Source: Lachnospiraceae bacterium UBA3804
GTDB lineage: Bacteria; Bacillota; Clostridia; Lachnospirales; Lachnospiraceae
Reading direction: 5' to 3'
Assembly: GCA_002368665.1 (NCBI GenBank)
Contig: DFEK01000007.1
Span: 2,347-35,756, forward strand
Length of the DNA stretch: 33,410 nucleotides
Each line of letters begins with the position of its first letter. The first letter of the stretch is position 1. The notes under the pieces are model-generated. The model had not been told where the DNA came from. It searched no databases and saw only the letters and a program-made list of their open reading frames with translations. Position numbers and translations under genes: made by a program. Shown one piece after another: positions 17,439-25,693 of this stretch.

Positions 17439-17512
17439 AAATCCTCCCTTGAATTCACCTTTGCCTGCGTTTTGTACGCTTCTGAATTAGATACGAATTC
17501 AAGAGAGGATTT
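17439..17512 (-). promoter_or_regulatory. long hairpin that pairs with the DUF4349 ribosome binding site
   Basis: Arms 17495-17512 and 17439-17456 pair over 18 bases on the minus-strand RNA, with one G-U wobble and no mismatch. The loop of 38 bases contains a small GCGT/ACGC stem. The downstream arm includes the Shine-Dalgarno GGGAGGA of the lipoprotein gene. The upstream arm supplies the complementary TCCTCTC. There is no T run on the minus-strand 3' side, so it is not a normal terminator for the peptidase gene. Translational control is an inference. Confidence 0.7.
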
Positions 17513-17533
17513 TTATGGAACTTTTTGTAAAAA

Positions 17534-20455
17534 TTAAATCAAAGCCTCGATATGTCCGAATAAATCCTTATTTTTCTCGATTGCGCCTTCCGTACCGACT
17601 ACGCAGAAAGCGTCTGTCCGCAATACTTCCTCCACATAATCCGCAAGTTTTCGAATATCGTCCTGATCGGCATGAAGAACTTCATCTCTTTCTTTTTGCA
17701 GAAGTGCTTCATCCACATGGCTTCTGTATGCAAGATAACTTCTGGAGCCTTCTGCGGAAGGTGTCAGCGGAGCATCCATATCAGACATTGCACCAATGAT
17801 ATATTTGGTCATGATATTTTCATCACCGTTAAACGAGCGCAGATACTCCGGAATTCCGAGAAAGACTTCTTTGGTCTTCTCAAGATTCGGATCACGGTAT
17901 GATACAAAACCCGCAACACCGTTTCGGTTAAAAGCGGACATACAGCCGTACGCTCCACCCTTAACACGCACATTCATCCATAAATAATCGTATGCAAGAA
18001 TGACTTTTAATACTTTTAATGCGCCCGAATAGGGATATTTCTTGGGATTGGCAAAACCGCCAAGGCAAACATACTGCACATCGCCGGGAGTTTTAAATCC
18101 TTCGTTTAAGCAGTTTGCCCTAAAAGGCTCCTTCGATTCAACACTGCTTTCAGAGTCATATGCTGCCTGTTTTACTTTTAAGAATTCTTCCGTTACGGGA
18201 AGATCTGCTTCTTTCGGTGAAATCACACTCATCATCATACGGTCTTTGCAAAGCAGAGCTTTGGCTACACGTTTCAGTGAAGCAATGAGTTCCTTGGCGC
18301 ATTCTTCGAAATGATCGTCCGCCTGCTGCAGGAAACGAAGGAAACGGATTCCGTTTAATGACTCTGCGATATCTCCCGCTTCGGTAATATACGAACTCAT
18401 TCTGCCCATGGCAGCGACATGTCCTGCGGAGATTAGCGCGGATTCCAGGCGGGAACGGTTTTCCGAAAGGATTTCTTTGAGCCTTTCTTTATCTTCGAGT
18501 TTGGTTGTAAATAGAATCTCGCGGATCAGTTCAAATGCTTTTCCGATGTTTTCGTAAAGCACTTTGGTTTTTACATCAAAATATAATTTGGGCGACTCTT
18601 CATCCACCGGACACACAACGATTGTATCCGCTGACAGAATACCCGTATACAGATCCGTTTCCCTGCACAGATCTTCGTAAGCATAGTTTTCGGTATCCAT
18701 GACTCCGAAGCAGTATTTCAACAACGAAAGATACGGATAGTCCTCTTTGGATAAATGCGTTGCATCGAACGATACGGTAAGATACGCAATTCCTCCGGTA
18801 AAAATATCATGATAGAGAATACTTGATCCGTCTGCTTTCTCTTCCCGGATGGACAGAGGAAGGATCGTCTTTCGTAAATCTTCTCTTTCGAGAAACGGAA
18901 TCCTTGCAAGGTCTTCCTCTTTATCCTCAGCTTCCTGATATGCAAGAAGTCTCCGTCCGTCGGAAATCAGTTTCTCGATTTCCGCATCGCTTAAAGAAGC
19001 TTTATACTGTGCAAGTTTAGCCTTTAATTCTTCTTCTTTCTTTGCAGCCAGTCCGACACTCGGTACACCGATCACAATACTCGTATGCGGATTATTCAAT
19101 AAGTATTTCTCAACCAGGCCTTCAAAATAGCCTGTTCCCACTTTTTCTTTTAACTGTGCAAATGTTTCATCCGCCTCAATGTGAAGAAACGGCTTACTGT
19201 CATCATACAGCCAGGAATCGAGCATCTGCAGTCCATAGACCAATCCTTTCGGATAGGAACCGAAATCCGCTTCACGATAGGAAAATTCCATACGACTGAT
19301 GGCTGCCCGAAGCGCTTTCTCCGAAAAACCGTTTTTTACGATATCGGAAAGCACTTCTTTAATCGTTGCAAGAAACTCCTCTTTACGGCTTACTTCGGTA
19401 TCCTTGGCAACGATACTGAAGAACTGCTGACGGATTCCGTTTTCATATGTGGAATACACATCTTTGCCGATGCCCTTCTTAACGAGAGCCGTTTTCAGGG
19501 GTGCACCCGGAGCCGAGCAGATGGCATAGTCGAGTATGCGGATTGCCGCATATAAAAGTCTGTCCACGCTCTCTCCCATTACCACATTGTATGTTAAATA
19601 CGTTCCTCCGTCTTCCTCATCGAGAACAGGCAGTTCAATCGTTTTCTCGACCGGAGCTTTGAACGGCTCCTGCAATGCGATCGAAGAATCCAGTTCAAGC
19701 TTGGAATAGCCGGATAAATACTCCCGATCGATGTAGTCCAGTTTCTCCGCCATATCCATATTTCCGTAAAGGTAAATATAGCTGTTTGACGGATGATAAT
19801 ATGTCCTATGGAAATCAAGGAACTCTTCGTAACTTAAACTCGGAATCACATCGGGATCACCGCCAGACTCGACACCGTATGAAATATCGGGAAACAGAGA
19901 GTTTAAAATCTGTCTGTCCATCACATCGTCCGGCGAGGAAAAGGCGCCCTTCATTTCGGAATAAACAACACCGTTTAATGTCAGCTCCCCGTCCTTATCT
20001 TTTAAATCATATCTCCAGCCTTCCTGCTCAAAGATTTCACGGTGCTTATAAATATTCGGGCGGAATACCGCATCCAGATAGACATGCATCAGGTTTTGAA
20101 AATCCTTGTCATTACAGCTGGCTACGGGATATACGGTTTTATCCGGAAATGTCATGGCATTTAAAAACGTATTCAAAGAACCCTTTGCCAGTTCCACGAA
20201 CGGATCCTTAATCGGGAATGCTTCGGAACCGCATAGAACGGAATGTTCCAGAATATGCGGAACACCGGTGGAATTGCTGACCGGAGTCCTGAATCCGATA
20301 TAGAATACTTTGTTTTCGTCGCTGTTGGAAATCAACGCTACTTTGGCACCTGTTTTACGGTGTCTTACAAGTGCCAGTTCGGAATTTAAATCCTTGCTGA
20401 AATGCGACTCTAAAACCTCATATGACTGTGGAATGTTTTCATTCGTAAAACTCAT
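17534..20455 (-). CDS. M16C-family zinc metallopeptidase (presequence-protease type)
   Basis: A 973-residue clamshell peptidase of the insulinase/PreP branch. It degrades small peptides in the cytoplasm, judging by the lack of a signal peptide. The inverted zinc motif HILEH (H67, E70, H71) sits in the family block VPHILEHSVLCGSEAFPIKDP. The third zinc ligand is expected in GVVYSEMKGAFSSPDD (about residue 147). The second homologous half lacks the zinc motif, as normal, and the C-terminal arm contains VRVKGGAYGC and GFVSYRDPN. The length matches the family. ATG at 20455 has AAAGGAG upstream, directly after the terminator of the gene before. I saw no clear promoter between that terminator and the start. 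Confidence 0.95.
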   Translation of the reverse strand: MSFTNENIPQSYEVLESHFSKDLNSELALVRHRKTGAKVALISNSDENKVFYIGFRTPVSNSTGVPHILEHSVLCGSEAFPIKDPFVELAKGSLNTFLNAMTFPDKTVYPVASCNDKDFQNLMHVYLDAVFRPNIYKHREIFEQEGWRYDLKDKDGELTLNGVVYSEMKGAFSSPDDVMDRQILNSLFPDISYGVESGGDPDVIPSLSYEEFLDFHRTYYHPSNSYIYLYGNMDMAEKLDYIDREYLSGYSKLELDSSIALQEPFKAPVEKTIELPVLDEEDGGTYLTYNVVMGESVDRLLYAAIRILDYAICSAPGAPLKTALVKKGIGKDVYSTYENGIRQQFFSIVAKDTEVSRKEEFLATIKEVLSDIVKNGFSEKALRAAISRMEFSYREADFGSYPKGLVYGLQMLDSWLYDDSKPFLHIEADETFAQLKEKVGTGYFEGLVEKYLLNNPHTSIVIGVPSVGLAAKKEEELKAKLAQYKASLSDAEIEKLISDGRRLLAYQEAEDKEEDLARIPFLEREDLRKTILPLSIREEKADGSSILYHDIFTGGIAYLTVSFDATHLSKEDYPYLSLLKYCFGVMDTENYAYEDLCRETDLYTGILSADTIVVCPVDEESPKLYFDVKTKVLYENIGKAFELIREILFTTKLEDKERLKEILSENRSRLESALISAGHVAAMGRMSSYITEAGDIAESLNGIRFLRFLQQADDHFEECAKELIASLKRVAKALLCKDRMMMSVISPKEADLPVTEEFLKVKQAAYDSESSVESKEPFRANCLNEGFKTPGDVQYVCLGGFANPKKYPYSGALKVLKVILAYDYLWMNVRVKGGAYGCMSAFNRNGVAGFVSYRDPNLEKTKEVFLGIPEYLRSFNGDENIMTKYIIGAMSDMDAPLTPSAEGSRSYLAYRSHVDEALLQKERDEVLHADQDDIRKLADYVEEVLRTDAFCVVGTEGAIEKNKDLFGHIEALI

Positions 20456-20472
20456 ACCGTTACTCCTTTACA

Positions 20473-20502
20473 AAAAAGAATCGGGTAGGGATAACCCTAC
20501 CC
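20473..20502 (-). terminator. intrinsic terminator after the EAL-GIG gene
   Basis: A perfect 8-bp GC-rich stem (GGGTAGGG/CCCTACCC, arms 20483-20490 and 20495-20502) with ATAA loop is followed on the minus strand by GATTCTTTTTT. It lies 26 bases past the EAL gene stop. Confidence 0.9.
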
Positions 20503-20528
20503 TGTATTATTTCGTCTTTCAATAAAAC

Positions 20529-23393
20529 CTACAGTTGTAAGTCCATCTCCTGGCAATATTTCGGCAGATAAATATGGAGATTGTCAAAGCGGCTGGAGGA
20601 GTTGGCAATATACTGATATGTACCCTCTTCCGTTTCGATCTTCTTACAATAGAAGTCTTCTCCGACAATTTCTTTGTGATATACAGGAACATCAAATTTG
20701 TTAACCGGCTGAGGACAGCCTTCCATATCCGCATAGATATTTCCGCCGGATACCTCAAGACGTCCCTTGATACCGCCGAGAGCGATCGGAAGCGCTGCAA
20801 GAAGTGCGATCTTGATGATTGCTCCGTTACGCACATATACATTGCCCGCACCGCGGTAATTACCGATACCGCCGACTTCGGAACCTTCTCCGTAAACAAA
20901 GATTTCTTCACCGTAAAGCTGGATATCCATGTTTCCGTTCATGGAACCGATTCCCATACCGTTCATACAATGATTCGTTAAGGAAACAACGCCGTCGTTA
21001 ATGGCTATAACACCGTCTCTGTCATACAAAGCACCGATACCGGTTGCATTGCTTCCGGATACTTCAAGTTCAATATCAGCAATCGAAGAAATATCAACTT
21101 TGCCGCCGAAGGAACCGATACCGACCGTATCCGCACCGGATGCGTAAATACTGATGCGGCAACGATCCAGAATAACCTTGGTAAATCCTTCCATGGAACC
21201 GATACCGACACTCTTTGATCCGTTTGCCAGAATTTCAAAACTACCGGAAGTCAGCTTGATCTCGCTGTCTTCATCCGCAAAGATACCACCGATACCGATC
21301 GCCGTATCGGAGTTGCTCTCCACTCTGACCTTTCCTTCCTGCTCAAAGAGTAATGATCCGTAAGGTTCGGATAACGCACATCCGATACCAATACCGTTAT
21401 TGTGATCCACATGAACGGTCAGATTACCGCTACCCTGCACAATAAGCCTGGAGCTTTGCGGAACACGGATTCCTTCGAAGTAGAAATGGTTGTCGCCCTC
21501 CAGATTCAGGATCAGCTGAGAATTCTCTCCCACCCATATGACCGGATTGGAACGGCCTCTCATCTTCACATCACGGATGGAAACATTTGTCTTGGTATTA
21601 TCATCCACACGGATTTCCATGGACACTTCACGATTCTTATCGCCGACAATTCGTACCGCGGATTCTTTGATATGAATCTGGGAGTAATAATCGAGTGCCA
21701 GGGAGATCAGCGAAATATTGTCGTAATTCGATGCTTCGTATACCTTGCTCTCCACAGCCAGTTTGGCAAGTTTTAAGTTGATCGCAAGGATTTCGTCTTC
21801 GATGGATTTGTTGATGGAATCCAGAATCTCACTGTTCGGTCTTCCGGTATAGAAGCCCTGAATCAAATGGCAGCCAAGCTGGATAACCATCTGCAACTCT
21901 TCCGCCGTCTCCACACCTTCCGCAAGGATCATCATGTTATGATTATTTGCGAAATTCACGTAGTTGGAAACCAGGTGCTGCTTCTTGGAGTCCGAATCGA
22001 TACCCATGATGATGGAATGATCCAGTTTTAAATAATGCGGCGAGTTGTTTAAAAGCGTGGTTACATTGGAATAACCGGTTCCGTAATCGTCAAGTGCAAG
22101 TTCGCAACCGGATTTTTTCATGTATTTATGCACGGTCTGACAGGATTCTTCAGACTGCATGCCGTTCTCGGTAATCTCAATAACAAGATGTTTCATCACG
22201 TCGGAATAGGTCGCTAAAAGTTCATCAAACTCTCCTTCTTTGATGATTACCGTGGGAATACTGTTTAAGAAAAGTCTTCTGTCTTCAAAAGAATCCGCAT
22301 GCTCCTGCATGATCTTGATAACGTTGTAGAAGGTATAATGTTCTACTTCGTACAGACGATCCTGACGGGCAGCCAACTCCAGTACATCGGTCGGTTCAAG
22401 ACCGATTTCTTTCTTGGTACGCATCAGAGCTTCATACGCATAGATTTTACCGGTCTTTGCACTGACGATCGGTTGGAAATTATACTGCAGTTCGTTGTGA
22501 TCGAGAATCTTACGAAGCTTGTCGTCTTTTAAGTATTCCATCTCCTGACGCTTGTAAGCATCCGGGGAGAAAATATGCGGCTCGACTTTGTGGAACATAC
22601 CTGCCTCCGTTACGGCAAATCCGGTATATTTTACCAGTTCGTCAAAAGTCTTTGCATGGGTATCATAGCAGGCAAATCCGCAGTATGCGGTGAAGGTCTC
22701 GGCAGTCGGTAAGCGAAGCAGGATCATGTTGATCTCATTCATGATCTTGTTTAAGAACTGACGCACTTCCTTAACATCGTCACACTCGGAAATAAAGAGC
22801 ATAAATTCATGACTGGATCTGGTTCCGCAGATCACACGGTGCCCCATCATTTCCGCACCGTTCTTACGGAAAACCTCTCCGATCTCCGCCATGGTATCCG
22901 TCGCTTTCTGGAATCCCACGAAGTGGCGCAGATGTTCAAAACCTTCCAACTGGAAAGATGCCAGATAACAGTTGATCAAAGAAATCTGCATCGCATCTTC
23001 CACTTCTCCGGAGAAAACATCATAGTAATACAGACCCGTCTCCGGATCGACATTCTCGTCTTCGAGGAAATTCTGATACACGGGAAGATCCTTACGGCTT
23101 AACAATTTGACAATACGCAGGAATGTTGCGATACCGCAGATTAAAAGAGCCAACCCGAGAAGGGTATAAAGAACGATCATCAGATTGATCGTACCGACTG
23201 AGGTATAGTTAAAATAGACAACGATAAAAAGACCGAAAGCAAGAACTATCAGTACGTTTTCCAGTATCAGAAGATAACGAAGTTTCTGATAGCTGTTCTG
23301 ATTCACCTGAGTCTTCTTTCCTTTCTCCAAAGAAGATAAACTCTCCGCCGGAGGATTTGATAGAATCCGCTTTTCGTTCTCAGAATTATCCAT
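20529..23393 (-). CDS. membrane protein with degenerate GGDEF, intact EAL and C-terminal GIG-repeat beta-helix-like domain
   Basis: A 954-residue protein probably acting as a cyclic-di-GMP phosphodiesterase. Two transmembrane helices (about 41-61 and 70-95) precede a GGDEF-like domain whose signature reads SSHEF (near 193), so it should not make c-di-GMP. The EAL domain (about 300-545) keeps YEALMR (EAL at 321-323), LFLNSIP, VIEITENG, LALDDYGTGYSN, YLKLDHSI, ILAEGVETAEE and LIQGFYTGRP, the residues expected for catalysis. About 665-880 holds eight GIG or GGI turns at 27-31 residue spacing (for example SVGIGSMEG, TVGIGSFGG, ATGIGALYD), separated by short beta strands, like a solenoid. With no membrane segment after the EAL domain, the repeats should be cytoplasmic. 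ATG 23393 is preferred to TTG 23420, because the extended -10 predicts a transcript start near 23426. Confidence 0.85.
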   Translation of the reverse strand: MDNSENEKRILSNPPAESLSSLEKGKKTQVNQNSYQKLRYLLILENVLIVLAFGLFIVVYFNYTSVGTINLMIVLYTLLGLALLICGIATFLRIVKLLSRKDLPVYQNFLEDENVDPETGLYYYDVFSGEVEDAMQISLINCYLASFQLEGFEHLRHFVGFQKATDTMAEIGEVFRKNGAEMMGHRVICGTRSSHEFMLFISECDDVKEVRQFLNKIMNEINMILLRLPTAETFTAYCGFACYDTHAKTFDELVKYTGFAVTEAGMFHKVEPHIFSPDAYKRQEMEYLKDDKLRKILDHNELQYNFQPIVSAKTGKIYAYEALMRTKKEIGLEPTDVLELAARQDRLYEVEHYTFYNVIKIMQEHADSFEDRRLFLNSIPTVIIKEGEFDELLATYSDVMKHLVIEITENGMQSEESCQTVHKYMKKSGCELALDDYGTGYSNVTTLLNNSPHYLKLDHSIIMGIDSDSKKQHLVSNYVNFANNHNMMILAEGVETAEELQMVIQLGCHLIQGFYTGRPNSEILDSINKSIEDEILAINLKLAKLAVESKVYEASNYDNISLISLALDYYSQIHIKESAVRIVGDKNREVSMEIRVDDNTKTNVSIRDVKMRGRSNPVIWVGENSQLILNLEGDNHFYFEGIRVPQSSRLIVQGSGNLTVHVDHNNGIGIGCALSEPYGSLLFEQEGKVRVESNSDTAIGIGGIFADEDSEIKLTSGSFEILANGSKSVGIGSMEGFTKVILDRCRISIYASGADTVGIGSFGGKVDISSIADIELEVSGSNATGIGALYDRDGVIAINDGVVSLTNHCMNGMGIGSMNGNMDIQLYGEEIFVYGEGSEVGGIGNYRGAGNVYVRNGAIIKIALLAALPIALGGIKGRLEVSGGNIYADMEGCPQPVNKFDVPVYHKEIVGEDFYCKKIETEEGTYQYIANSSSRFDNLHIYLPKYCQEMDLQL

Positions 23394-23432
23394 GTAACCC
23401 CAAATAACCTTTCGCCCCAATATAACTAATTT

Positions 23433-23441
23433 ATTTTAACA
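23433..23441 (-). promoter_or_regulatory. extended -10 promoter for the EAL-GIG gene
   Basis: TG-T-TAAAAT on the minus strand lies 40 bases before the chosen ATG and inside the 121-base gap after the gene upstream. The -35 is poor (TTCAGA at 19 bases). A TTGACG at 23482-23477 is too far from this -10 to pair with it. Confidence 0.5.
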
Positions 23442-23514
23442 TATAAAGTGATGGTTTTCTGAACCTTTTTTTGTTTCGTCAATATATCTATTTTAGGTCG
23501 GCCTTTTTTGTTCA

Positions 23515-23961
23515 CTATGCCGAAAAGACCATAACAGCCAATTTGGAAAACGAGATCTCTTCAGTGACCGCTTTGGTCAAAGTGCCGTCTTCTGCCGCAT
23601 TTTCAGCCTCTTTTTGGATAAAATCCAGATACTCATCCAGCTTCATCACCTTGCTTTGGTAGATGATGTCTTCCTCGCCGCCCTTCTTTTTAACGACCGG
23701 GAAATCCACTTTCACTTTTGTTTTTAAGGTTTTGAAAACCTGGTATGCAAACGACTGACGGCTCAGCTTGCGGAAATGCTCTTCGAAGGTAAATTCGGTA
23801 CCGCCCGCATCCGGAACAAACTGGCCGTTAACGATAGCCTTGATCTTAAACGGAACTTCTTCCCACTCAATCATTTCCTGGTAGGTCATTCGTCCGCCGA
23901 TATAGATTTTGGTCGTATCCATCATGGCATATTTAAAAGAACGGTCAATCGTGTTTGTCAT
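23515..23961 (-). CDS. hypothetical protein coupled to the sigma-like gene
   Basis: A 148-residue soluble protein that I do not recognise. Visible features are an N-terminal MTNTIDRSFKYAMMDTTK, a mixed alpha/beta middle (WEEVPFKIKAIVNGQFVPD), a Lys/Glu-rich segment (VVKKKGGEEDIIYQSKVMKL) and an alpha-helical acidic stretch near the C-terminus (FIQKEAENAAEDG). It has no signal peptide, membrane segment or cysteine pair. Its ATG overlaps the TGA of the sigma-like gene by 4 bases (ATGA), so the two are translationally coupled and probably made in matched amounts. A complex or regulatory pair is the natural inference. Coding is supported by the overlap, the full-length frame and its place in the operon. 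Confidence 0.75.
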   Translation of the reverse strand: MTNTIDRSFKYAMMDTTKIYIGGRMTYQEMIEWEEVPFKIKAIVNGQFVPDAGGTEFTFEEHFRKLSRQSFAYQVFKTLKTKVKVDFPVVKKKGGEEDIIYQSKVMKLDEYLDFIQKEAENAAEDGTLTKAVTEEISFSKLAVMVFSA

Positions 23962-24704
23962 GATTCTTTCCCCAAATCCAGAAATTCGATCTTACCGCCT
24001 GTCACTTCAATGACGTCTTTGATGAATTCCTCTTCCATTCCGGTCTCCGCACAAAGCTCAGCAATCGTAACTTTGCGCATCAGATCCTCGGATAATTCTT
24101 TTGCTTTATCCAATACTTCATTGGCCTTAACCGCCCAGTTCTCGAACGCATCCTTGGAAAGAGCATCTTCATTGACCAGCTCTTCCATTGCCTTCATGAT
24201 CATGGCTGCGACCATCTCTTCGGCCTCTTTCGGATCTTCTTCCTGTTCAATGACATCCATGGATACCGCCAATGCCACATTGCCTTCTCCGATTAAATCT
24301 TCCATGGGAACGCCCTGATTGGCATACAGTTTCGCCATATCCGCAACCTGTGTCAGAAGCCCCTGAATCAAGTCATTCTTGGCCACCTTCTCGCCGTTCA
24401 TGGCCGACATAAACAAAGCTCTTTTCTGTCCGTCGGTCAGTTTGGGGAGACTTTCTATTTCTTCGAGATAAAGGGAAAGATACCGGGAATCCTCGTCGTT
24501 TAAGCTTCCGGCATTCTCTTTTTCTTCCTCTTCTTCCTGTAATTTCTCTTCCACATACTTCATGATCATGGACAGCTGCTCATCGTCCAGATCCATACGG
24601 GAAAAAACTTCCTTCACCTCTTCCTTGGTGACGGGAGCTCCTTTCTCTTCGGCATATTTCCTTAATTTCTTTAATTCTTCGGCAAATACTTCTTCCCGAT
24701 TCAT
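23958..24704 (-). CDS. sigma-70-like protein lacking regions 2.3/2.4 and 4
   Basis: A 248-residue acidic, helical protein. Residues 5-55 resemble RpoD region 1.1 (KYAEEKGAPVTKEEVKEVF, then a MIMKYVEEKL helix). Residues 70-105 follow region 1.2 (RYLSLYLEEIESLPKLTDGQ). Residues 108-150 follow 2.1/2.2 (DLIQGLLTQVADMAKLYANQ, GVPMEDLIGEGNVALAVSMD). Residues 190-244 resemble region 3 (VTIAELCAETGMEEEFIKDV, ending KIEFLDL). The aromatic promoter-melting and -10-reading part is replaced by an acidic segment, and region 4 is absent. It might bind core polymerase without recognising promoters, or be a remnant. ATG 24704 has AAGGGAAGG upstream, 21 bases after the rhomboid-like gene. The sigma assignment rests on my reading of motifs, not on a search. 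Confidence 0.7.
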   Translation of the reverse strand: MNREEVFAEELKKLRKYAEEKGAPVTKEEVKEVFSRMDLDDEQLSMIMKYVEEKLQEEEEEKENAGSLNDEDSRYLSLYLEEIESLPKLTDGQKRALFMSAMNGEKVAKNDLIQGLLTQVADMAKLYANQGVPMEDLIGEGNVALAVSMDVIEQEEDPKEAEEMVAAMIMKAMEELVNEDALSKDAFENWAVKANEVLDKAKELSEDLMRKVTIAELCAETGMEEEFIKDVIEVTGGKIEFLDLGKES

Positions 24705-24725
24705 CCTAAACCTTCCCTTCGGGGA

Positions 24726-25682
24726 CTATTCCACATGTTTATGCGTAAACAGATGCTCCGAACAATACTCATAATTTCCTTTGCATTTGGAGCAGAAACG
24801 GAATGTCAGATTCGGATTGGATTCTTCCGTCTGTCCGCAAATGGCACATTTATGATGCGTCTGTACGGTAGCTGCTTTGATCTTGACTTTATAATCATGC
24901 TGTCGCTTGATTTCCTTCGGCGATTTCAACCTGCTGCGTTTCGTGTAAATGAAGAATAAAAGTGTATTCAGAAGCGATGCACCGATGGAAACCAGGGAAA
25001 TCATACCAATGGTAATTCCCGTCTGCACACCCATGGAGCGGATACCGCTGTAGAACGATGTCACTACCGAAATACCGAGCAGTACAACATAGATGATTCC
25101 AAGCACTTTCACCTTCACCGGCAAAATGAAGAAAATATAAACTCTGACTTCCGGATAAGTAATTGCAAACGCAAGGAAAATCGATAGATTCAGATAATAT
25201 GTACCAAAGGAATTGGCAACCATCGTATAACCCCAATTTCCGCCGTATAACGCAGGACAGACGCCGTTATACATGGAATATACCGAGTCCATAATATCAA
25301 TATAAGTTTTTCCCCATACGGCAAAATAAAGTTGCAGACCGAATGCTCCGAGAACAGTCAGAATACATCCGCTGAAGAAATAGAGGTTAAACAGAAAACT
25401 GCCCCATGTTTTCTCCATGGTTCGTCCGATGGAATAATAGAAATACAAAACGATGATGATAAAGAAAATGCTCGTCTCTTCCGGTACCAGGATCCACGAA
25501 AACAACCTCCATACCTGTCCGTGCAGAATGGCATAGGGGTTTAAATTCACTACATAGATCCATTCCGGTTTCACAAAATTCATGATGTAACCGAATCCGT
25601 AGCATATGATCAAATATAACGGCAGATTGCGAATGGCATATTTGCCGAATTTTCGTTCCATTTTAGCAAGAAAATTGTTCAT
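24726..25682 (-). CDS. rhomboid-like membrane protein without catalytic serine, C-terminal zinc ribbon
   Basis: A 318-residue protein with about six hydrophobic helices laid out like clostridial rhomboid-family proteins. It has NPYAILHGQVWRLFSWILVP, a long helix ending GRTMEKTWGS, and YPEVRVYIFFILPVKVKVL. The GxSG serine motif and a matching membrane histidine are not present, so it is probably a pseudoprotease. After the last helix comes a basic linker and a metal-binding tail: CAICGQTEES, then FCSKCKGNYEYCSEHLFTHKH. ATG 25682 is chosen over the upstream frame start because GAGG sits 6 bases before it and it avoids overlap with metA, which ends 11 bases upstream. Its partner or substrate is unknown. 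Confidence 0.82.
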   Translation of the reverse strand: MNNFLAKMERKFGKYAIRNLPLYLIICYGFGYIMNFVKPEWIYVVNLNPYAILHGQVWRLFSWILVPEETSIFFIIIVLYFYYSIGRTMEKTWGSFLFNLYFFSGCILTVLGAFGLQLYFAVWGKTYIDIMDSVYSMYNGVCPALYGGNWGYTMVANSFGTYYLNLSIFLAFAITYPEVRVYIFFILPVKVKVLGIIYVVLLGISVVTSFYSGIRSMGVQTGITIGMISLVSIGASLLNTLLFFIYTKRSRLKSPKEIKRQHDYKVKIKAATVQTHHKCAICGQTEESNPNLTFRFCSKCKGNYEYCSEHLFTHKHVE

Positions 25683-25693
25683 CGAATCCTCTT

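Noticed and set aside
17497..17516. T run after the 18-bp hairpin on the plus strand, suggesting a plus-strand terminator
   Set aside because: No plus-strand gene is found anywhere in the window, so there is nothing for it to end; the pairing with the ribosome binding site is the better explanation.
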